DNA of 64,000 nt from Thuidium tamariscinum (Eukaryota; Streptophyta; Bryopsida; Hypnales; Thuidiaceae), in contig OX344750.2 of the NCBI GenBank assembly GCA_947034885.2, forward strand, positions 13,324,053 to 13,388,052, written 5' to 3'. Positions 1 through 11,965 of this stretch are shown here, piece after piece. The stretch's first letter is position 1. Each line of letters begins with the position of its first letter. The notes beneath the pieces were generated by a model. That model was not told the DNA's origin. It made no database searches and saw nothing but the letters and a program-made list of their open reading frames with translations. Position numbers and translations under genes: made by a program.

Positions 1-489
1 TTTTTTAGAACAATCACACCATTGGAATTAGTGCATTTAAATTTCATCTTAGAGATATTATTAATTTAGGTTTTCCTTCTTATCTTGAACCTACTTCTAT
101 TTAACAAATTTTTGAAGAATAAAAATAATTTTTTTCAAATATATATTTTCTTAGGCTTTCAACTCAGTACTCCACCATAAAGATCAAAAGCTCAAAACTT
201 TGTAGTGCAAGAGAATTTAAGTTAAGAAGGTTAAAAGTCAAATAACCAAGTCTTACAATGTGTTGCAAAATTTATTTATTTAACTTTAAAGTTTAAGCAC
301 ACATGTACATCTTGCAATCTATGCGGTCAATTTTTTTTCTAAATTTCACAAATTTTCATACTAGTTAGGTATAAGATTCTAAGGTTGGATGTGGAAAAAT
401 AAAAAATTTCAAATTTTTTTCTCTTTGCTATAGAAATTGAAGTTTAAGTGTTTTTTGGTAGAAAAAAGGCCTTGGTCCTTTAGGGTTAA
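1..489 (-). repeat. Partial TTAA-flanked (piggyBac-type) non-autonomous element
   Basis: The right edge reads CCTTTAGGGTTAA (TTAA at 486-489), matching the CCCCTAAA/TTAA ends seen at 15570, 17522, 35116 and 37591. The interior is an inverted, diverged copy of 17522-18000, with shared tracts such as a 'ttggtagaaaaaaggcc' edge and an 'aagattctaaggttggatgtgg' stretch. The left end lies outside the window. It codes for nothing. Confidence 0.55.
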
Positions 490-2266
490 GAAGTCAAGTG
501 TTCTAAAATTACCCTTGTTCTTCAAATTGTCCCTCTATATAGTGCAAAAATCTTTATTATGATTTTCAAGCTCTTTCTTGTAATTATGCATTGAAAATAA
601 ACAATCTAGTTGTGTAGTTAAAACTTTTAATGTCATTTAAGAATGAGTGAAAGAAACCCTAAAAAAGAAGATGCAGTAGGGAACTATGTGGGTTGACTGT
701 TATGTGCCTTAATATAATTTTTTTATCTCACAAGATTCTTTCCAAATATCCTACTATAGGAAAAAAAAGTTGAAGAATTGTTGGTAGATGACTCTAGAAT
801 TATTCTTTGTGAACAGGTAACAACATTTAAAGAGGAGTATAGAGAGAATGCAAGCAAAGTATAAATATAAAACGGAATCTATTTTGTATTCTATTGGAAA
901 ATTTGCCAACTTGAAGAAAATTAATTAATAATATGGAAAAATACAATTGTGAAGTATTTGATGATACATCAACATTAAGGTGCTTAATGAGGAAGTTAGG
1001 TGTATTGCTCTGAAGAAGCAATTGGCAAGTGGATAGTTGGTGAACTTGCTTATGGATAAACCATGGTTGATGAAGCCCTTGAAAATAGTTCCCCCCACCC
1101 ACTGTGTTGTAATAGGACATGATATTACTATATTAGCATAAAATTCTCTTGTGCAAATATTTTGTAATTTTTGGCATAAAATTTATTCTCATTTTTTCAT
1201 TTTTAAATTATTGTGTAAGAAAATCTACAAAAATGAAATTGAAATATAACACGTAAAGGATCAAGAATCCCCTTGTCTACATATCAAGCTATGATTCATT
1301 CTATTTGGACTAGTGATGAAAAAATTATAGACAATCTTGTTTTTTGAGCAATTATAGAAACTTCTTGAAAAAATAACGTACTAGATATCATTTTGAATGC
1401 AATTTTCACAAATTTTCTAAAAAATTGTTTATCAAGGTTAAATTTTCTTCCTAGAAGAATCACACAATCAGAATTTATATGTTTCAATTCCATCCTAGAG
1501 CTATTAATAATTTATTTTTTTGTTTGACCTATTTCTACTTAATAATTCGTAAACCTCTAAGTGTTCATGCGGAGTTTTTTTGGTTGTTGCTTGACTTTGG
1601 GTAGAATTTTTGGGCATAATTTTTTTTTCAATTAAAAAAAATTGGATTGTCTTTCAACGTTTACATTCAAAACTAAGATCACTATGATCAAATAAAAATT
1701 ATAAGAAAAATAGCACGAAGTGTTTAGAATTGCATAGTGTTGAAAAGCTTAATATTTGGAGAAAGTGTTGATTCTTTCATTACTAGATCTTTTTCATTTT
1801 TTCACAAATCAATAGAAACCACAATTTTGACCAAACCAAAAAAAATTCAAGTGCTAAAGATGAAAATTATTTTTTTGGTGATTTTCTTGAAGTTATATCT
1901 TCAAAATTCATTTGAAGATAATCTAAAAACAACTTTAAGACTCTACCTATATAGATACTCTCTATTTTTCGTATTTTACATAATCTTCTTTGATGCTAAT
2001 TTCAAAAAAGTTATAGAACTTGTATTTTATCACATTTGTATTTTGTCCTAACTCCTTGGGCTTTTAGGAATTAGAGGTTGAAAACAAATTTATTTTTTTG
2101 GAATTTTTTTCCTTAGACTTTTAAATCAATTTTTTTAGTATAATATAACATAAAAAACAAAGTCTATAGTGCAAAAAATTTCCATGAATAACGGTCAAAG
2201 TCATTGAAATTGTAGCCCAACATTCAAAATTTTTTTTTCCAACTTTGAATGCTAATATCTTCTAAT
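490..2266. other. AT-rich DNA with fragments of dispersed repeats
   Basis: No gene is seen. About 1290-1560 resembles the inverted TTAA family (compare 1-130). About 1740-2115 resembles the tandemly repeated segment at 13.0-13.56 kb, including the closing phrase CTTGGGCTTTTAGG. The 97- and 104-codon open frames here lie in these repeats and have low-complexity translations. Confidence 0.45.
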
Positions 2267-3355
2267 GGGTGATTGCAAGAAACACTTATACTATTTGTTG
2301 CGTTTCGTCACACTTTATATTTATATTTTCTTCTTAGCCATAAGTTTTGTGTTATAGCTCCAAATGACTCAAAATTTATAGGAAAGATACTCATGGCTAT
2401 TATGTATTTATAATGAATTTTAGAGTTTTAAAAAAATATTATTATTATTTTAAAATAGACCCAAAAATTTCTCACAATACTTAATTTAGGGATTTTTAGC
2501 ACCATTAACCTCCAAAAAAACAAATTTTGATCTAAAATTTGGAGAGGATGGTTTTTTAGTAGACTTATAGCTATTGTCTAAAGTAATTTTAAAAATACTT
2601 ATTTTTATGTGTTGTAGAAGTCCACAAAGAGAGCTTCATTTTGCATTTTTTTTCAAAGGTATAAAACATTATTTTGGTGAGTTTTTTGGTCCAATCTCAT
2701 CACCAAAAAGTTTTTTCAAATTATGTATTTTTATTTATTTAAAAAAATATCATTTATTACAAATTAAAATGTTACAAGCTGTATTTTTTTCACTGGAACA
2801 TTGGACATAGAATTCTCATAGAATTCCAGTGAAGAAAATATAACTTGTAACATTTTAATTTGTAAGAAATAGTTTTTTTTTAAATACATAAAAATACATC
2901 ATTTACAAAAACTTTTTGGTGATGAGATTGGACCAAAAAACTCACCAAAATAATGTTTTATACCTTTGAAAAAAAATGCAAAATGAAGCTCTCTTTGTGG
3001 ACTTCTACAACACATAAAAATAAGTATTTTTAAAATTACTTTAGACAATAGCTATAAGTCTACTAAAAAACCATCCTCTCCAAATTTTAGATCAAAATTT
3101 GTTTTTTTGGAGGTTAATGGTGCTAAAAACCCCTAATTAAACCCCTAAATTAGTATTGTGAGAAATTTTTGGGGCTATTTAAAAATAATAAATTGTTTTT
3201 AAAAATTATCCAAAATTTATTATAAATACATAATAGCTATGAGTAGCTTCTTGCAAATTTTGAGTCATTTGGAGCTAAAACAAAAAAATTATGGCGAAAA
3301 ACAAATAAAAAACTAAGGTGTGACAAAAGGTTTTAAGTATTTCTTGAAATCACCC
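2267..3355. mobile_element. 1.09-kb palindromic foldback element, GGGTGATTGC family
   Basis: Two arms of about 540 bp read as reverse complements around a centre near 2811. For example, the CTTCATTTTGCATTTTTTTT tract near 2640 returns inverted near 2970. The ends are GGGTGATTGCAAGAAACACT and its complement ending CACCC, the same termini as 19917-20637 and 21031-21690. The flanks TAAT and TTAT may be a degraded 4-bp target duplication. An open frame at 2574-2810 is simply part of one arm. Confidence 0.8.
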
Positions 3356-3984
3356 TTATTTGTATAGTCAAACCTCATGAAAATTTTACCACATGATCCT
3401 AGACAAGTGAAGTACAAGATTTTATTGTTACATTCTAAATTTTTATTTTTTGTATTCTTAGATGAATAATTTTTTTTAAATTGCAATAGAAGAGGTCACT
3501 TTTTTTTTTAATGCTGTGGGATATCCTCATTTGTTTACCAAAAAGTAAAATAAAATAAAAAAGAGGTCGCCCCTACTATAAGGTTGTTTCTACCCAAGTC
3601 CCAGGGTCGCTCCTACAACTCTACAAGAAGTTGCCCCATATCTGTAGTCACCCATCTTTCTTAGATTTGCATGTGTCCCCAAATATAACATGTGGATGCC
3701 ACATGGCATCCAAGTGGTGTTATTTATTATGTGGTAAACTTTAAAAATTAAAGGTAACTTTGACTCTATTGGACGTTGCAAGCCCACGAGGGTATCCATT
3801 ACATGTTGTGTAACCTTTGGTTGTCACGATGTCGCAAAATCCAATTGTTCAAGAAGAAAAACTTGCTTGTAACATCATCTACTTTGAATAAGCCACATAT
3901 ATTCATTGGAAGTTAAAATACTAGAAAAAATCTCCTCTTTTCAAGCCTAATACAAAGGACAAATGGTTGCACTTTTGTCTTACA
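3356..3984. other. No gene seen
   Basis: AT-rich DNA with a slightly GC-richer block at 3565-3830. A 69-codon minus-strand frame there shows no recognisable domain and no splice context that I can support. Confidence 0.4.
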
Positions 3985-4715
3985 AGTAAATGCAATAAAC
4001 ACTCGTATTATTTTGTTCACATGACATGTATTGATTTGTTTTTTGGTCATACCTATTTTATTTTGACTCTAAATGACTTAAGATTTATAGGAAAGGTACT
4101 CATGACTATTACACAACTTGCCAAATTTTTTTTGCAATTTTTAAAAATAGTTAAATATTTAAAAATAGACCCCATTTGAATGTCACAATTGTCAATTTGG
4201 AAGTTTTTAGTACTACTTAGCACTCCAAAAACTAATTTGGAGGTGAAATTTGGAGAAGATGTTCTAGAACTGTAGAAGACTTGTAGCTAATCAGTTATTG
4301 GCAAAGGATTTTTGAAAATTAGTATTTTTATGTGGACATGTGGTGTATAAGTCTACAAAGTGAGCCTCCTGCTACGAATCTCTATGCATTTTGAAACATG
4401 TAAGAAATGATTTTGGTGAGTTTTTGGTGAATGACCATCTCCATAAAATTGCTGCAAATGGACAATTTTTTATTTTATTTTAAATTCTTTTTCCGATTTC
4501 TTTCTAATTAAAACATCAAAGTATATACTTTCTTGAGGCTTGACACTTTTCAAGTTCTTCTACTTAGAGATTTTTTAAGCAAATTTCCTTAGACAATTTT
4601 CTTCATCTTAAAGATGTTTACAACTTTACATTAATTATATTTTAAAATTAAAACAAAAATTATTTTTTAATTTTAAAATACTCCCCAAAAAATCATGCGT
4701 ATGAAACAAATAATA
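3985..4715. repeat. Degenerate GGGTGATTGC-family copy
   Basis: It shares ordered tracts with 21070-21690 and 30850-31527: the 'tttgactctaaatgacttaagatttat' region, the 'gtgtataagtctacaaagtgagc' region and the 'cacttttcaagttcttctacttagag' region. Its terminal GGGTG ends are no longer recognisable. Confidence 0.5.
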
Positions 4716-5180
4716 CAAGAAAAAAAAAGATTCTTTGTTATTCATCGGACACAAAACATCCTCCTCAACATTTAAAAGTTAATTTAGACCCGGGTGTTCT
4801 TCTAGGTTAAGGCCTGAAGGGCTTCCTGCACTGCAGTACGTCACAACGATCCGAATTCGTGTCCCCAAACATTTATAACGAAATTCTCCAACAGCGGTAT
4901 GAATTATGAAACCAGTCCATCACTCCATCTCAAGAGAGCTCTGTACTGTACAGAACTTGCTGCCGCATGTATAGAACACGACTAGCTTAGACCGAGAGCT
5001 AGACGAATTAAAAAAATGCAGAAACAATTGAAAGCAACCCTTAACCTTGAAGCGTCTCAATCCTTTTTTGAATTTTTGGTCATTTTCGCTTATAGCTTTG
5101 TACAGATATATCATTTACAGGAGTGAAATGAATTTGGTCATTAAGGAAGGTTGTCTTTTCTAGACTCAAGTGTTACATTT

Positions 5181-5510
5181 ATGGTCAATTTCGTTAAAAT
5201 GGCGGTATTCCAAGTGTCATTTTGACAAATTCTAGTGCCGTTTTGACATATTCCAGTGCCATTTTGACATATTCCATGTGCCACTTTGACAAATTTCAAG
5301 TGCCATTTTGACATATTTTTGTACCATTTTGACATAGAGGTTTAGTGGTAGAAAAAAAAATGTGCCATTTTAATGAAATGTTGTGCCATTTTAACGGAAT
5401 ATCATGCCATTTTAATGGAATGTCATGCCATTTTAATGGAATGTCATGCCATTTTAATGGAATGTCATGCCATTTTATTGGGGTATCGCCATTTTAACGA
5501 AATTGACCAT
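5181..5510. mobile_element. 330-bp MITE with ATTT target duplication and repeat-array arms
   Basis: The ends ATGGTCAATTTCGTTAAAAT and its inverse bound the element. ATTT lies immediately outside both ends (5177-5180 and 5511-5514), a 4-bp target duplication. Inside, the left half is a ~21-bp array of GTGCCATTTTGACATATTCC units. The right half is an array of GCCATTTTAATGGAATGTCAT units, which is the inverse pattern, so the whole element can fold back on itself. It is related to 10687-10996. There is no coding capacity. Confidence 0.8.
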
Positions 5511-5689
5511 ATTTGATAAATGAGAAGTTAATTGGATGAAATAGTGCCTTGAAGCCCTTTATTCATCGTCCAGAATATGGACGTCGGAGCGCTTCAGGGT
5601 TAAGAAACACTGCAACTGCTGCCAAGGTGTACAAGTCATACATTGGAACAAATGGGCACCACACGTAAGACTGAGCCGCACAGCTCAAC

Positions 5690-6480
5690 GAAGAGTTCAC
5701 ACCAGAACCGAGACGAAATTAACAATGGACCATTATATTGCACACTATGGAAACAAACATATGAAACACACAACGGAATCTAGCAACTTGGGAAGTTGGG
5801 AACCCGTAAATCTCTGTTCCATCAGTTACTGCACTGATCGATCAATCCCCTACCAAATTCCAGCCCTGCATGCATGTATTCCTATTCACATGAAATCACA
5901 GATTGGCAGCTAGTTTTGCCCTAGTCACATGAAACCGGCTGAGATCGACGACAGTCTTGCCTTATTCACATGAAACCTGAGATCTACGGATCGACATTAT
6001 TGTTCTAATCACCCTAAACCACACGAAACCAGAGATCGACATTCTTGGTGAACTTCGAACCCCGGGCGAGTACTAGTAGTGAATGATATATTTTCTGCAA
6101 CAAGAGTTCCCACTTGGACGACAACGAGGGGCTGACAGTTGCAGATCCGCCGACAGTACGGTGGATGCAGCCACAGAGTCTCCTGCAACAACAAGGACTG
6201 CAGTTGCCAGAAACCCCCGGGGGACGAAAACGATGGACCATTGTATTGTGCACTATATATGGAAACAAATTAAACACGCCATCTGATCGAGCAAAGTGGT
6301 AACCTTCGATCACTCTGTGATAAAATAACTGGGCTTATCAACTCAGCTAGTTAATTGGTTTCATGCATACATGCATGCCAGTAGCCCTTATCACATAAAG
6401 CCTGGGTGACAGTCGTCCTGCCGGAATTGCAATGGAACCACTCAGAGCCTGGTGACCCTGGGACTCCGGAGGGCAGGTAC
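5690..6480. repeat. Short direct repeats downstream of the 6.5-9.2 kb gene
   Basis: An ~90-bp segment beginning near 5722 (GGACCATTATATTGCACACTATGGAAAC when read in pieces) recurs diverged near 6232. A TCACATGAAACC-GAGATC motif recurs at about 5888, 5926, 5968, 6010 and 6390. The stretch 6060-6115 partly duplicates 6465-6500, the tail of the gene's last exon. This suggests local duplication around the 3' end of that gene. Confidence 0.5.
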
Positions 6481-6502
6481 TAGTGGTAAATGATTCTCTC
6501 CA

Positions 6503-9217
6503 TCAAGCTCTCAGGCTTAGAGGCTGAGGGCCAGGGGTGATCGTCGAGGATCCGTCGATGTCCTTTTTCGAGGAGTCGTGGTCGCCCTTGAAATCGTGAG
6601 TCAAGTCGCCTTCGAAGCTGAAGTCGCCCAGTGAGTACTTGCAGTAGCTGCAACCGTAGCAAAGCATATCAAATCCCATTAAAATATGCATGAGTAGAGC
6701 GGTAACACAAATCAATGCTAACATTCACAGTCAATCGGGGCTCTCCTTTCCATCTACACAAAGCTCAAAAAACTAGAACTGTTGTAGATTTATGTTTCAG
6801 GTTACGTACTTTCCGGTGGGCACTTCCACCGTGCGCTTGTCGAGCTCCTCCCTCACCACCGGGACGGAGATTTCCTCCTCCACGTATTCGGTGATGACAC
6901 GGGACACCTCCTCAATCCGGGGCACGTCGATGTACTCCACTACATCCACCAGCTCCGTCACCTCGCGCACCTCCTCCACAACCCTGCATACATACAAACC
7001 TCGTATGGGATTCGTTAATCTACAGTTATGGTTCAGATGTTTGCAATTCAGTGGACTGTCTGAAGTTTCAATCAGCGTCAATTTCGTTTAATTGGCGATG
7101 TTGCAGATACCGAAAGTGTGACATATATCTTGCCAGAGGTCTCATTTCAGATTCCAAACTCTAGGACTAGTATAGATTTGGTGTCAGGTCAGGAGAAGTA
7201 ATGGAATATTGCCAATTTAATGAATTGATGTTCAAAATGCAACTTCCAACAAAATTTTCTTAAAGTTTTTTGACTTGTTTTTTTGGAAATAAGCAAACAC
7301 TTCCACTAAAAGTCGAAACATCACATTGAACTTTGTAAATAACACCTTACCAAAAGAGGTATAGGAAGCAACCCATTCTTGAATCAACCCCCATTTTAGC
7401 AAGATAGGATGGTCTATTTTGGATTAGTTTTTGACATATTTGAATAGGGTGTACACGGCCATGAAACACTATGAATTGGTACTACACTTTTTCTATCATA
7501 GTAATGAACCACTTACAATTTTACAACTAGCCCTTGGTTGGAAATATGATAATCTCATGACCTATGTAACCCAAATGGGGTAAAAACAATCTTCACCTAC
7601 AAAATTTGTAATAATTTTGTTTCAAAAAATAAAATTCTGAAAAATATAGAATCTTTTTCAAATCTAATACTACACATGGGGAAATTTTTCCTTCAACAAA
7701 TCTGCACACTACATACATTCAATTGCTTATTTGGTCAAAAATGAATTGCCTCCCTTAAAATCCAAACACTATAAGGTGAAGAGGCCCATAAAGCGCCCAC
7801 CCTACAATTGAAACTAAATTTGGGGGAGGTGAAACTTCTTAAATTATTTTTTAATAAATTTTCCTTGAAAAACAAGTAAAATTGACAACTCTAACTCAAA
7901 TTATTTCATATTTTTCTAAGCTCTATGAAATTTGTTATGAAATTTTGAAGTTGAAATGACGTAAGGCTCTAAAACCGCCCATCAGTGTCTCAGAACCTAA
8001 CAAATTTATAGTGAAGTGGTTCAAATGACTTACCGGTAGAAAGTCTTGGGTACCGTCTTGGCCACCTTCCGCACGACTATAACCTGGTCGAAGCGCTCGA
8101 TTGGTTCCGTGATGATGCGTGTCTTGGGCACCCGGATGATTTGATTCTCATAGTGAATTTTTTTGATGACGTCCGTCCTCTCGATCTTTCGCATCTCAGG
8201 GTGGCGTTGGATGGCCGTCACCAGGGTCTCGTACCCCAGGAGCTGCATCACAATTAGCACATGCATTAGGTCCTCAAATTGGTTGAATTCGGGTTCCAGT
8301 CCGACCTCAAATTTAAGATGTACAACACAAGTACATGTTCAGTACTTGCTAGTCACAATTTCAGCCCTCACAAACACAGCGCTTGAGGAAAAATACATAT
8401 ATATATACACACAACCATACACCCACGGACGCTATTCAGTGTCACAGAACCTCGCCAAATCCACAGATGATTAAAACAAGCAGCTATGCAGTCTAAGCTT
8501 CTAGAGAGAGGTTCTGTCCTTGTAGCACTGGCACGAGTACTTAAGGTCTATTTAGACCTCAAACTTCAAACTTCGGTACATGCATGGACTCAAACTTCTT
8601 CACGAGTTCTTAAACTTCTCACATCAGGCACACGTACTCAGAATTCCTTACACGTACTCAAACTTCCTCGCTTGCATGTACTCATTCCTGAAATGAAACT
8701 TCCTCCCTTGATCTCAAATGAAACTTCCTCGTTTAATCTCAAAAGAAACTTCCTCCCTAATCTCAAACTTCTGTCAATGCTCAGGCTGCCATGTATTGCA
8801 GAGCCTCCTCCCTTTCGGTTGGAGCCAAGTTCGGTAAACTAATTAATACCAAGGTGCAGACCCACTGCCCCGTCGGTTATGCATGCATACCAGTTCGTCC
8901 TTTTTGGGCAATGGACAATACGGATCGCTGACATCCGTGATAAGCGACGTTGGGCGCAGTTTGGCGAGCTCCTTCTTAGTGAGTCCCAAACTGACGAGCT
9001 TCTCCTCGGGGAATTTCGATCCCAATCTGGCGAACTCCTCCTCAGTGAGTCCCACAACGCCATTGTCGTGGCCATTTACCACTGCATGGTCTGCCGCCTC
9101 TCGGAGTCCTTGCTCGTCTTGTCCCCCACCACCCGTGCCTTTCCCGAGTGCCGTCATCCCGGTTTCTTTGTTCTCGAGGGTCATGGCCGGCTTTGTCTTT
9201 CTCTGAAGCGTCGCCAT
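6503..9217 (-). CDS. Alveolin/articulin-like valine-proline charged-repeat protein, four exons
   Basis: The exons on the minus strand are 9217-8891, 8242-8034, 6983-6810 and 6647-6503. They sum to 855 bp and stay in frame (284 residues plus TGA). Every junction is GT-AG: donors GTATGC, GTAAGT, GTACGT; acceptors ATGCAG, ATGCAG, TTGCAG. The N-terminal part (1-109) holds paired LTEEEFARLG and LGLTKKELAKL segments. Residues 110-237 are dense V/I/E/R/K/P repeats such as IIRVPKTRIITEPIERF and ISVPVVREELDKRTVEVP. These resemble the VPV repeats of alveolins and articulins, membrane-skeleton or intermediate-filament-like proteins. The C-terminal tail is acidic and Ser/Gly/Asp-rich. No signal peptide or membrane segment is visible. 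An ATG at 9247 is also in frame, but a CCTGTAG acceptor lies between it and the chosen start, so 9217 is preferred. The gene model is firm; the family assignment is only resemblance in composition and repeats. Confidence 0.75.
6984..8033 (-). other. Intron 2 of the alveolin-like gene, filled by dispersed repeats
   Basis: A 1,050-bp AT-rich intron. About 7340-7760 matches the repeat at 14200-14570 and, inverted, 27430-27880. About 7770-7985 is an inverted relative of 34200-34390. The intron appears to have grown by repeat insertion. Confidence 0.5.
8243..8890 (-). other. Intron 1 of the alveolin-like gene, with AAACTTCCTC repeats
   Basis: A 648-bp intron. Read on the plus strand, 8555-8790 contains many copies of CTCAAACTTC and AAACTTCCTC in loose tandem. 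The plus-strand open frame across it follows this repeat. Confidence 0.6.
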
Positions 9218-9584
9218 CTCGACAAACTCTACAGGAGCACAATGCATGTCAGCCTAGATTACATTTCATGCAAGAACTTCATGATTCTAGAGATGACAGT
9301 CTAGTTTAGTCATTTTGGCGCGGATTCAGTACCTCGACTGACCCTCAGAGATGTACACCAGTTGCGAGCGAGTCCGGTGTTCACAAGCAGACCCTTTTCA
9401 ACTCAACGCCAGACTCTACACGACCACAGTGACGTCATCCTGGATTACAGTTCAGGAGTTTCATGGTTCGACGAAAGGCCAATTTCAGTCACATCGAAGC
9501 AGTTGCCGAACACCATTAATTGAGGGGTCCGGAGAATCCGAAAGAGATTCTAGATTGTAGACCACGTCAACTAACAATTAAATA

Positions 9585-9705
9585 CTCCCTCCGTCCCACT
9601 AAAAGCTCCCTAATTAGACTGATTTATCTAAAAAGCTTCCTAATTAGGCTGATTTACAGTCTTTGCAGGAAGAATTTGGGAAGCTTTTAGTTGGGACAGA
9701 GGGGG
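9585..9705. mobile_element. Stowaway-like MITE
   Basis: It opens with CTCCCTCCGTCCCACT after a TA and closes with AGTTGGGACAGAGGGGG, the inverted end. The CTCCCTCCGTCCCA terminus is the known hallmark of plant Stowaway (Tc1/mariner-derived) MITEs. It lies in the predicted 5' UTR intron of the neighbouring gene. Confidence 0.65.
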
Positions 9706-9956
9706 TTTGCGCAATCATCAGTTCATCGTTACCATTGCACTAGACTGAACAAATCTAATGAGTTCAGTACTTCCGTTTGATTTCAGAATGTGATTGCAGG
9801 TAGCTGGAAGCTCTAGCTAGACGGTCGGTAAATATTTCGCAAACCCGTGAATGATCTAGCGAGACACTAAAACTTCGCTTGTACGTACAAGGACATACAT
9901 CGAATGAACTGACTGGAATCGATCTAGACTGACTGGTTCCATGTATGAATCAGTAC

Positions 9957-10066
9957 CTTGTGTCAGAGTCGATTTCGATCAAAGCCTGTACCAAGATGAA
10001 ACAATGATTCACCAACTTGGTTGGAGCTCACTGCATCAGGTAGCTCGAGTTCGGGATTAAATAGGA
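9957..10066 (-). promoter_or_regulatory. Probable promoter and 5' UTR exon of the alveolin-like gene
   Basis: On the minus strand a CTATTTAATC TATA-like box lies at about 10060. About 100 bp downstream, ACACAAG|GTACTG at 9957 is a good splice donor that would join the CCTGTAG acceptor just upstream of the start ATG (about 9229). This gives a short untranslated first exon and a ~730-bp UTR intron. It is inferred from signals only. Confidence 0.35.
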
Positions 10067-10686
10067 GGACGGCACTCCGGGGAAGCTGATGTCAATGTGC
10101 ACGCTATCTACAGTACTACTACAGTACTACTACCTAATAGGTAGGTAGGATTTTGAGTACACGTGAGTCGCGTGACCCACAAGGGGACAAGAGTGAGGAC
10201 CCAGCCGAATAGCCGATGAGCGAGCGGATGAAGTCATGAGGACATCATCATTTTTTTATGACCATGAATACTGGACCACTTGGGAGTTGCCTGGTTGTAA
10301 TGGTTCAGGGTGGAACCGCCCTGCTACGTGCCCACGGAGAGACTGTGAGCCGTCGATCTAGAGTGCATGAACAAGACATGAGTGAGTAATGAATAGCATT
10401 ACAAGTCTAACCTCTTTACGGTACTTAAACCACGTTAAGCATAAAATTTTAGATATGTTACATAATTTCACCCTTCTCTTAGATCTTCTCCTAGATTCTC
10501 ACAGAGAAATGTTAGATAAATGGCACTGAATGATTCTTCATAACAGTCATTCCAAACATGCTGTGCTATGTGTTAGTATAAACAGAAATTTGATAAAGTA
10601 ATGTGCACATTACTGGAGAAAGATCCGGAAAAACAAGATCTGGAAGTCCTGCGGGCACCATCCGGGGTGATACCCATACCACTATT

Positions 10687-10996
10687 ATGGCAAATTTCAA
10701 AAAAATGGTGATATTCACTATGCCATTTTCCAGACCGCGCGGTCCAAACTAAAAGCTAACATCTAGGACAGATATAGATTTTCGGACATCTAAAACGTGT
10801 GTAGATTTACAAAATCTATGACGTTTTTACAATTCTGACCTTGTGGTCCGAAACATCTTGGACTAGTATAGATTTGAGTCATCTACAACACATACATTTC
10901 AAAAATGTATGACGGGTTTAGATTTCGGACCTTGCAGTCCGAACTGTAAAAACTGCCAAATTAATGGCATATCACCATTTTAACGAAATTCGCCAT
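10687..10996. mobile_element. 310-bp MITE with TATT target duplication
   Basis: The inverted ends ATGGCAAATTTC and GAAATTCGCCAT are followed by matching GGTGATAT tracts. TATT lies outside both ends (10683-10686 and 10997-11000). The interior carries two similar segments around TATAGATTT and TGGTCCGAAA / AGTCCGAACT. It belongs to the same family as 5181-5510. Confidence 0.75.
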
Positions 10997-11194
10997 TATT
11001 GCACTTGTACCTGTTAATAGTCCAAAACTTCATAAGTTTAATAAATGGTATTTGTTACAGTGTTTTATGATGTTGTATGTGTTTAGAAATCTTCTACTTG
11101 AAAGTTGCATACTCTGTATAAATTATTTGTTACGTGTTGTAATGCTGTATGCGTTAGAAATTTTCTACCGCTACTACTTGTAACATAATATTAA

Positions 11195-11282
11195 CTCCCT
11201 CTCTCCCACTGAAAGCTTCCCAAAATTTTTCCTGCAAAGACTGTAATCCAACCTTACCAGTAAGCTTTTATTGGGACAGAGT
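11195..11282. mobile_element. Second Stowaway-like MITE
   Basis: It begins CTCCCTCTCTCCCACTGAAA and ends TTATTGGGACAGAG, with TA dinucleotides close to both edges. It shares the AAAGCTTCCCAAAATTTTTC-type subterminal sequence with 9585-9705. It is about 88 bp long and non-coding. Confidence 0.65.
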
Positions 11283-11699
11283 ATTATCCAAATTACTGTG
11301 CAATCGCCAAACCCGGCCAGTTACCCACAACAAGAATCAGATTCCTGGAACTCTGTCTGAAGCTGAGGTCTGCCTGGAAGACGCTCGCCTGGTGAACTGA
11401 TCGTGAGTCCAGCGTTGTTGATCGGTGTGCAACCGAAAGGGGTGGAACTTCCATGCATGTTCGAAATTAACTGAAGCTTGAATTAATGAGCATGCATCAA
11501 TTGGAAAGTCCTCCGTAATTGAAGTTTGTTGACTTTGTTTTTAAGATAGAGCTCGTTTGAAGTTGTGCAAACTTGTGATCGACGATTAATTAGTTGGATC
11601 TAGAATCATGGAGATTTGGGTTGCATTTCAGAGGAAGTGATGAGTCTGGTTTCGGGTTGGTTTTGATGATTTAAAGCAGGGACAAACTATATTAGACTT

Positions 11700-11965
11700 A
11701 GGGTTTTTTATTTGGGGATTAAATCTCTAAATGTCTGAGCTACGTTTTTTGGCAACATAGCAATTTTGGGTAGCTCATTACGAATGAAATTTTTATTTAT
11801 TTTATTTGAAATTTTGACACAACATGTGTCCAAGGAGTAGCTTCAAGATCCAACAATTTTTATAACTTTTGATTACATGGTTAAGAAGTTATGTCATGAT
11901 ATGATGTTTTCAAAACCATACCTACCCTCAAACTACGTGATTGATACAGACTGAGTGTACTCGGA
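11700..11965. repeat. Fragment of the CCCCTAAA/TTAA element family
   Basis: Diverged from 15600-15760: it shares TTTTGGGTAGCTCA, the 'gaggagtagctt' stretch and the 'cataacttttga' stretch. The left edge GGATTAAATCTCTAAATG is a decayed TTAA terminus. The right part is missing. Confidence 0.45.

Noticed and set aside
2574-2810. 78-codon frame
   Set aside because: It is one arm of the palindromic element.
5181-5510. CRISPR-like array
   Set aside because: The units are tandem with no unique spacers, sit between inverted MITE ends, and the genome is eukaryotic.
6503-9217. Using the alveolin-like protein to call the host an alveolate
   Set aside because: The repeat elements and MULE architecture fit the green lineage better, and repeat-composition similarity alone is weak evidence for taxonomy.
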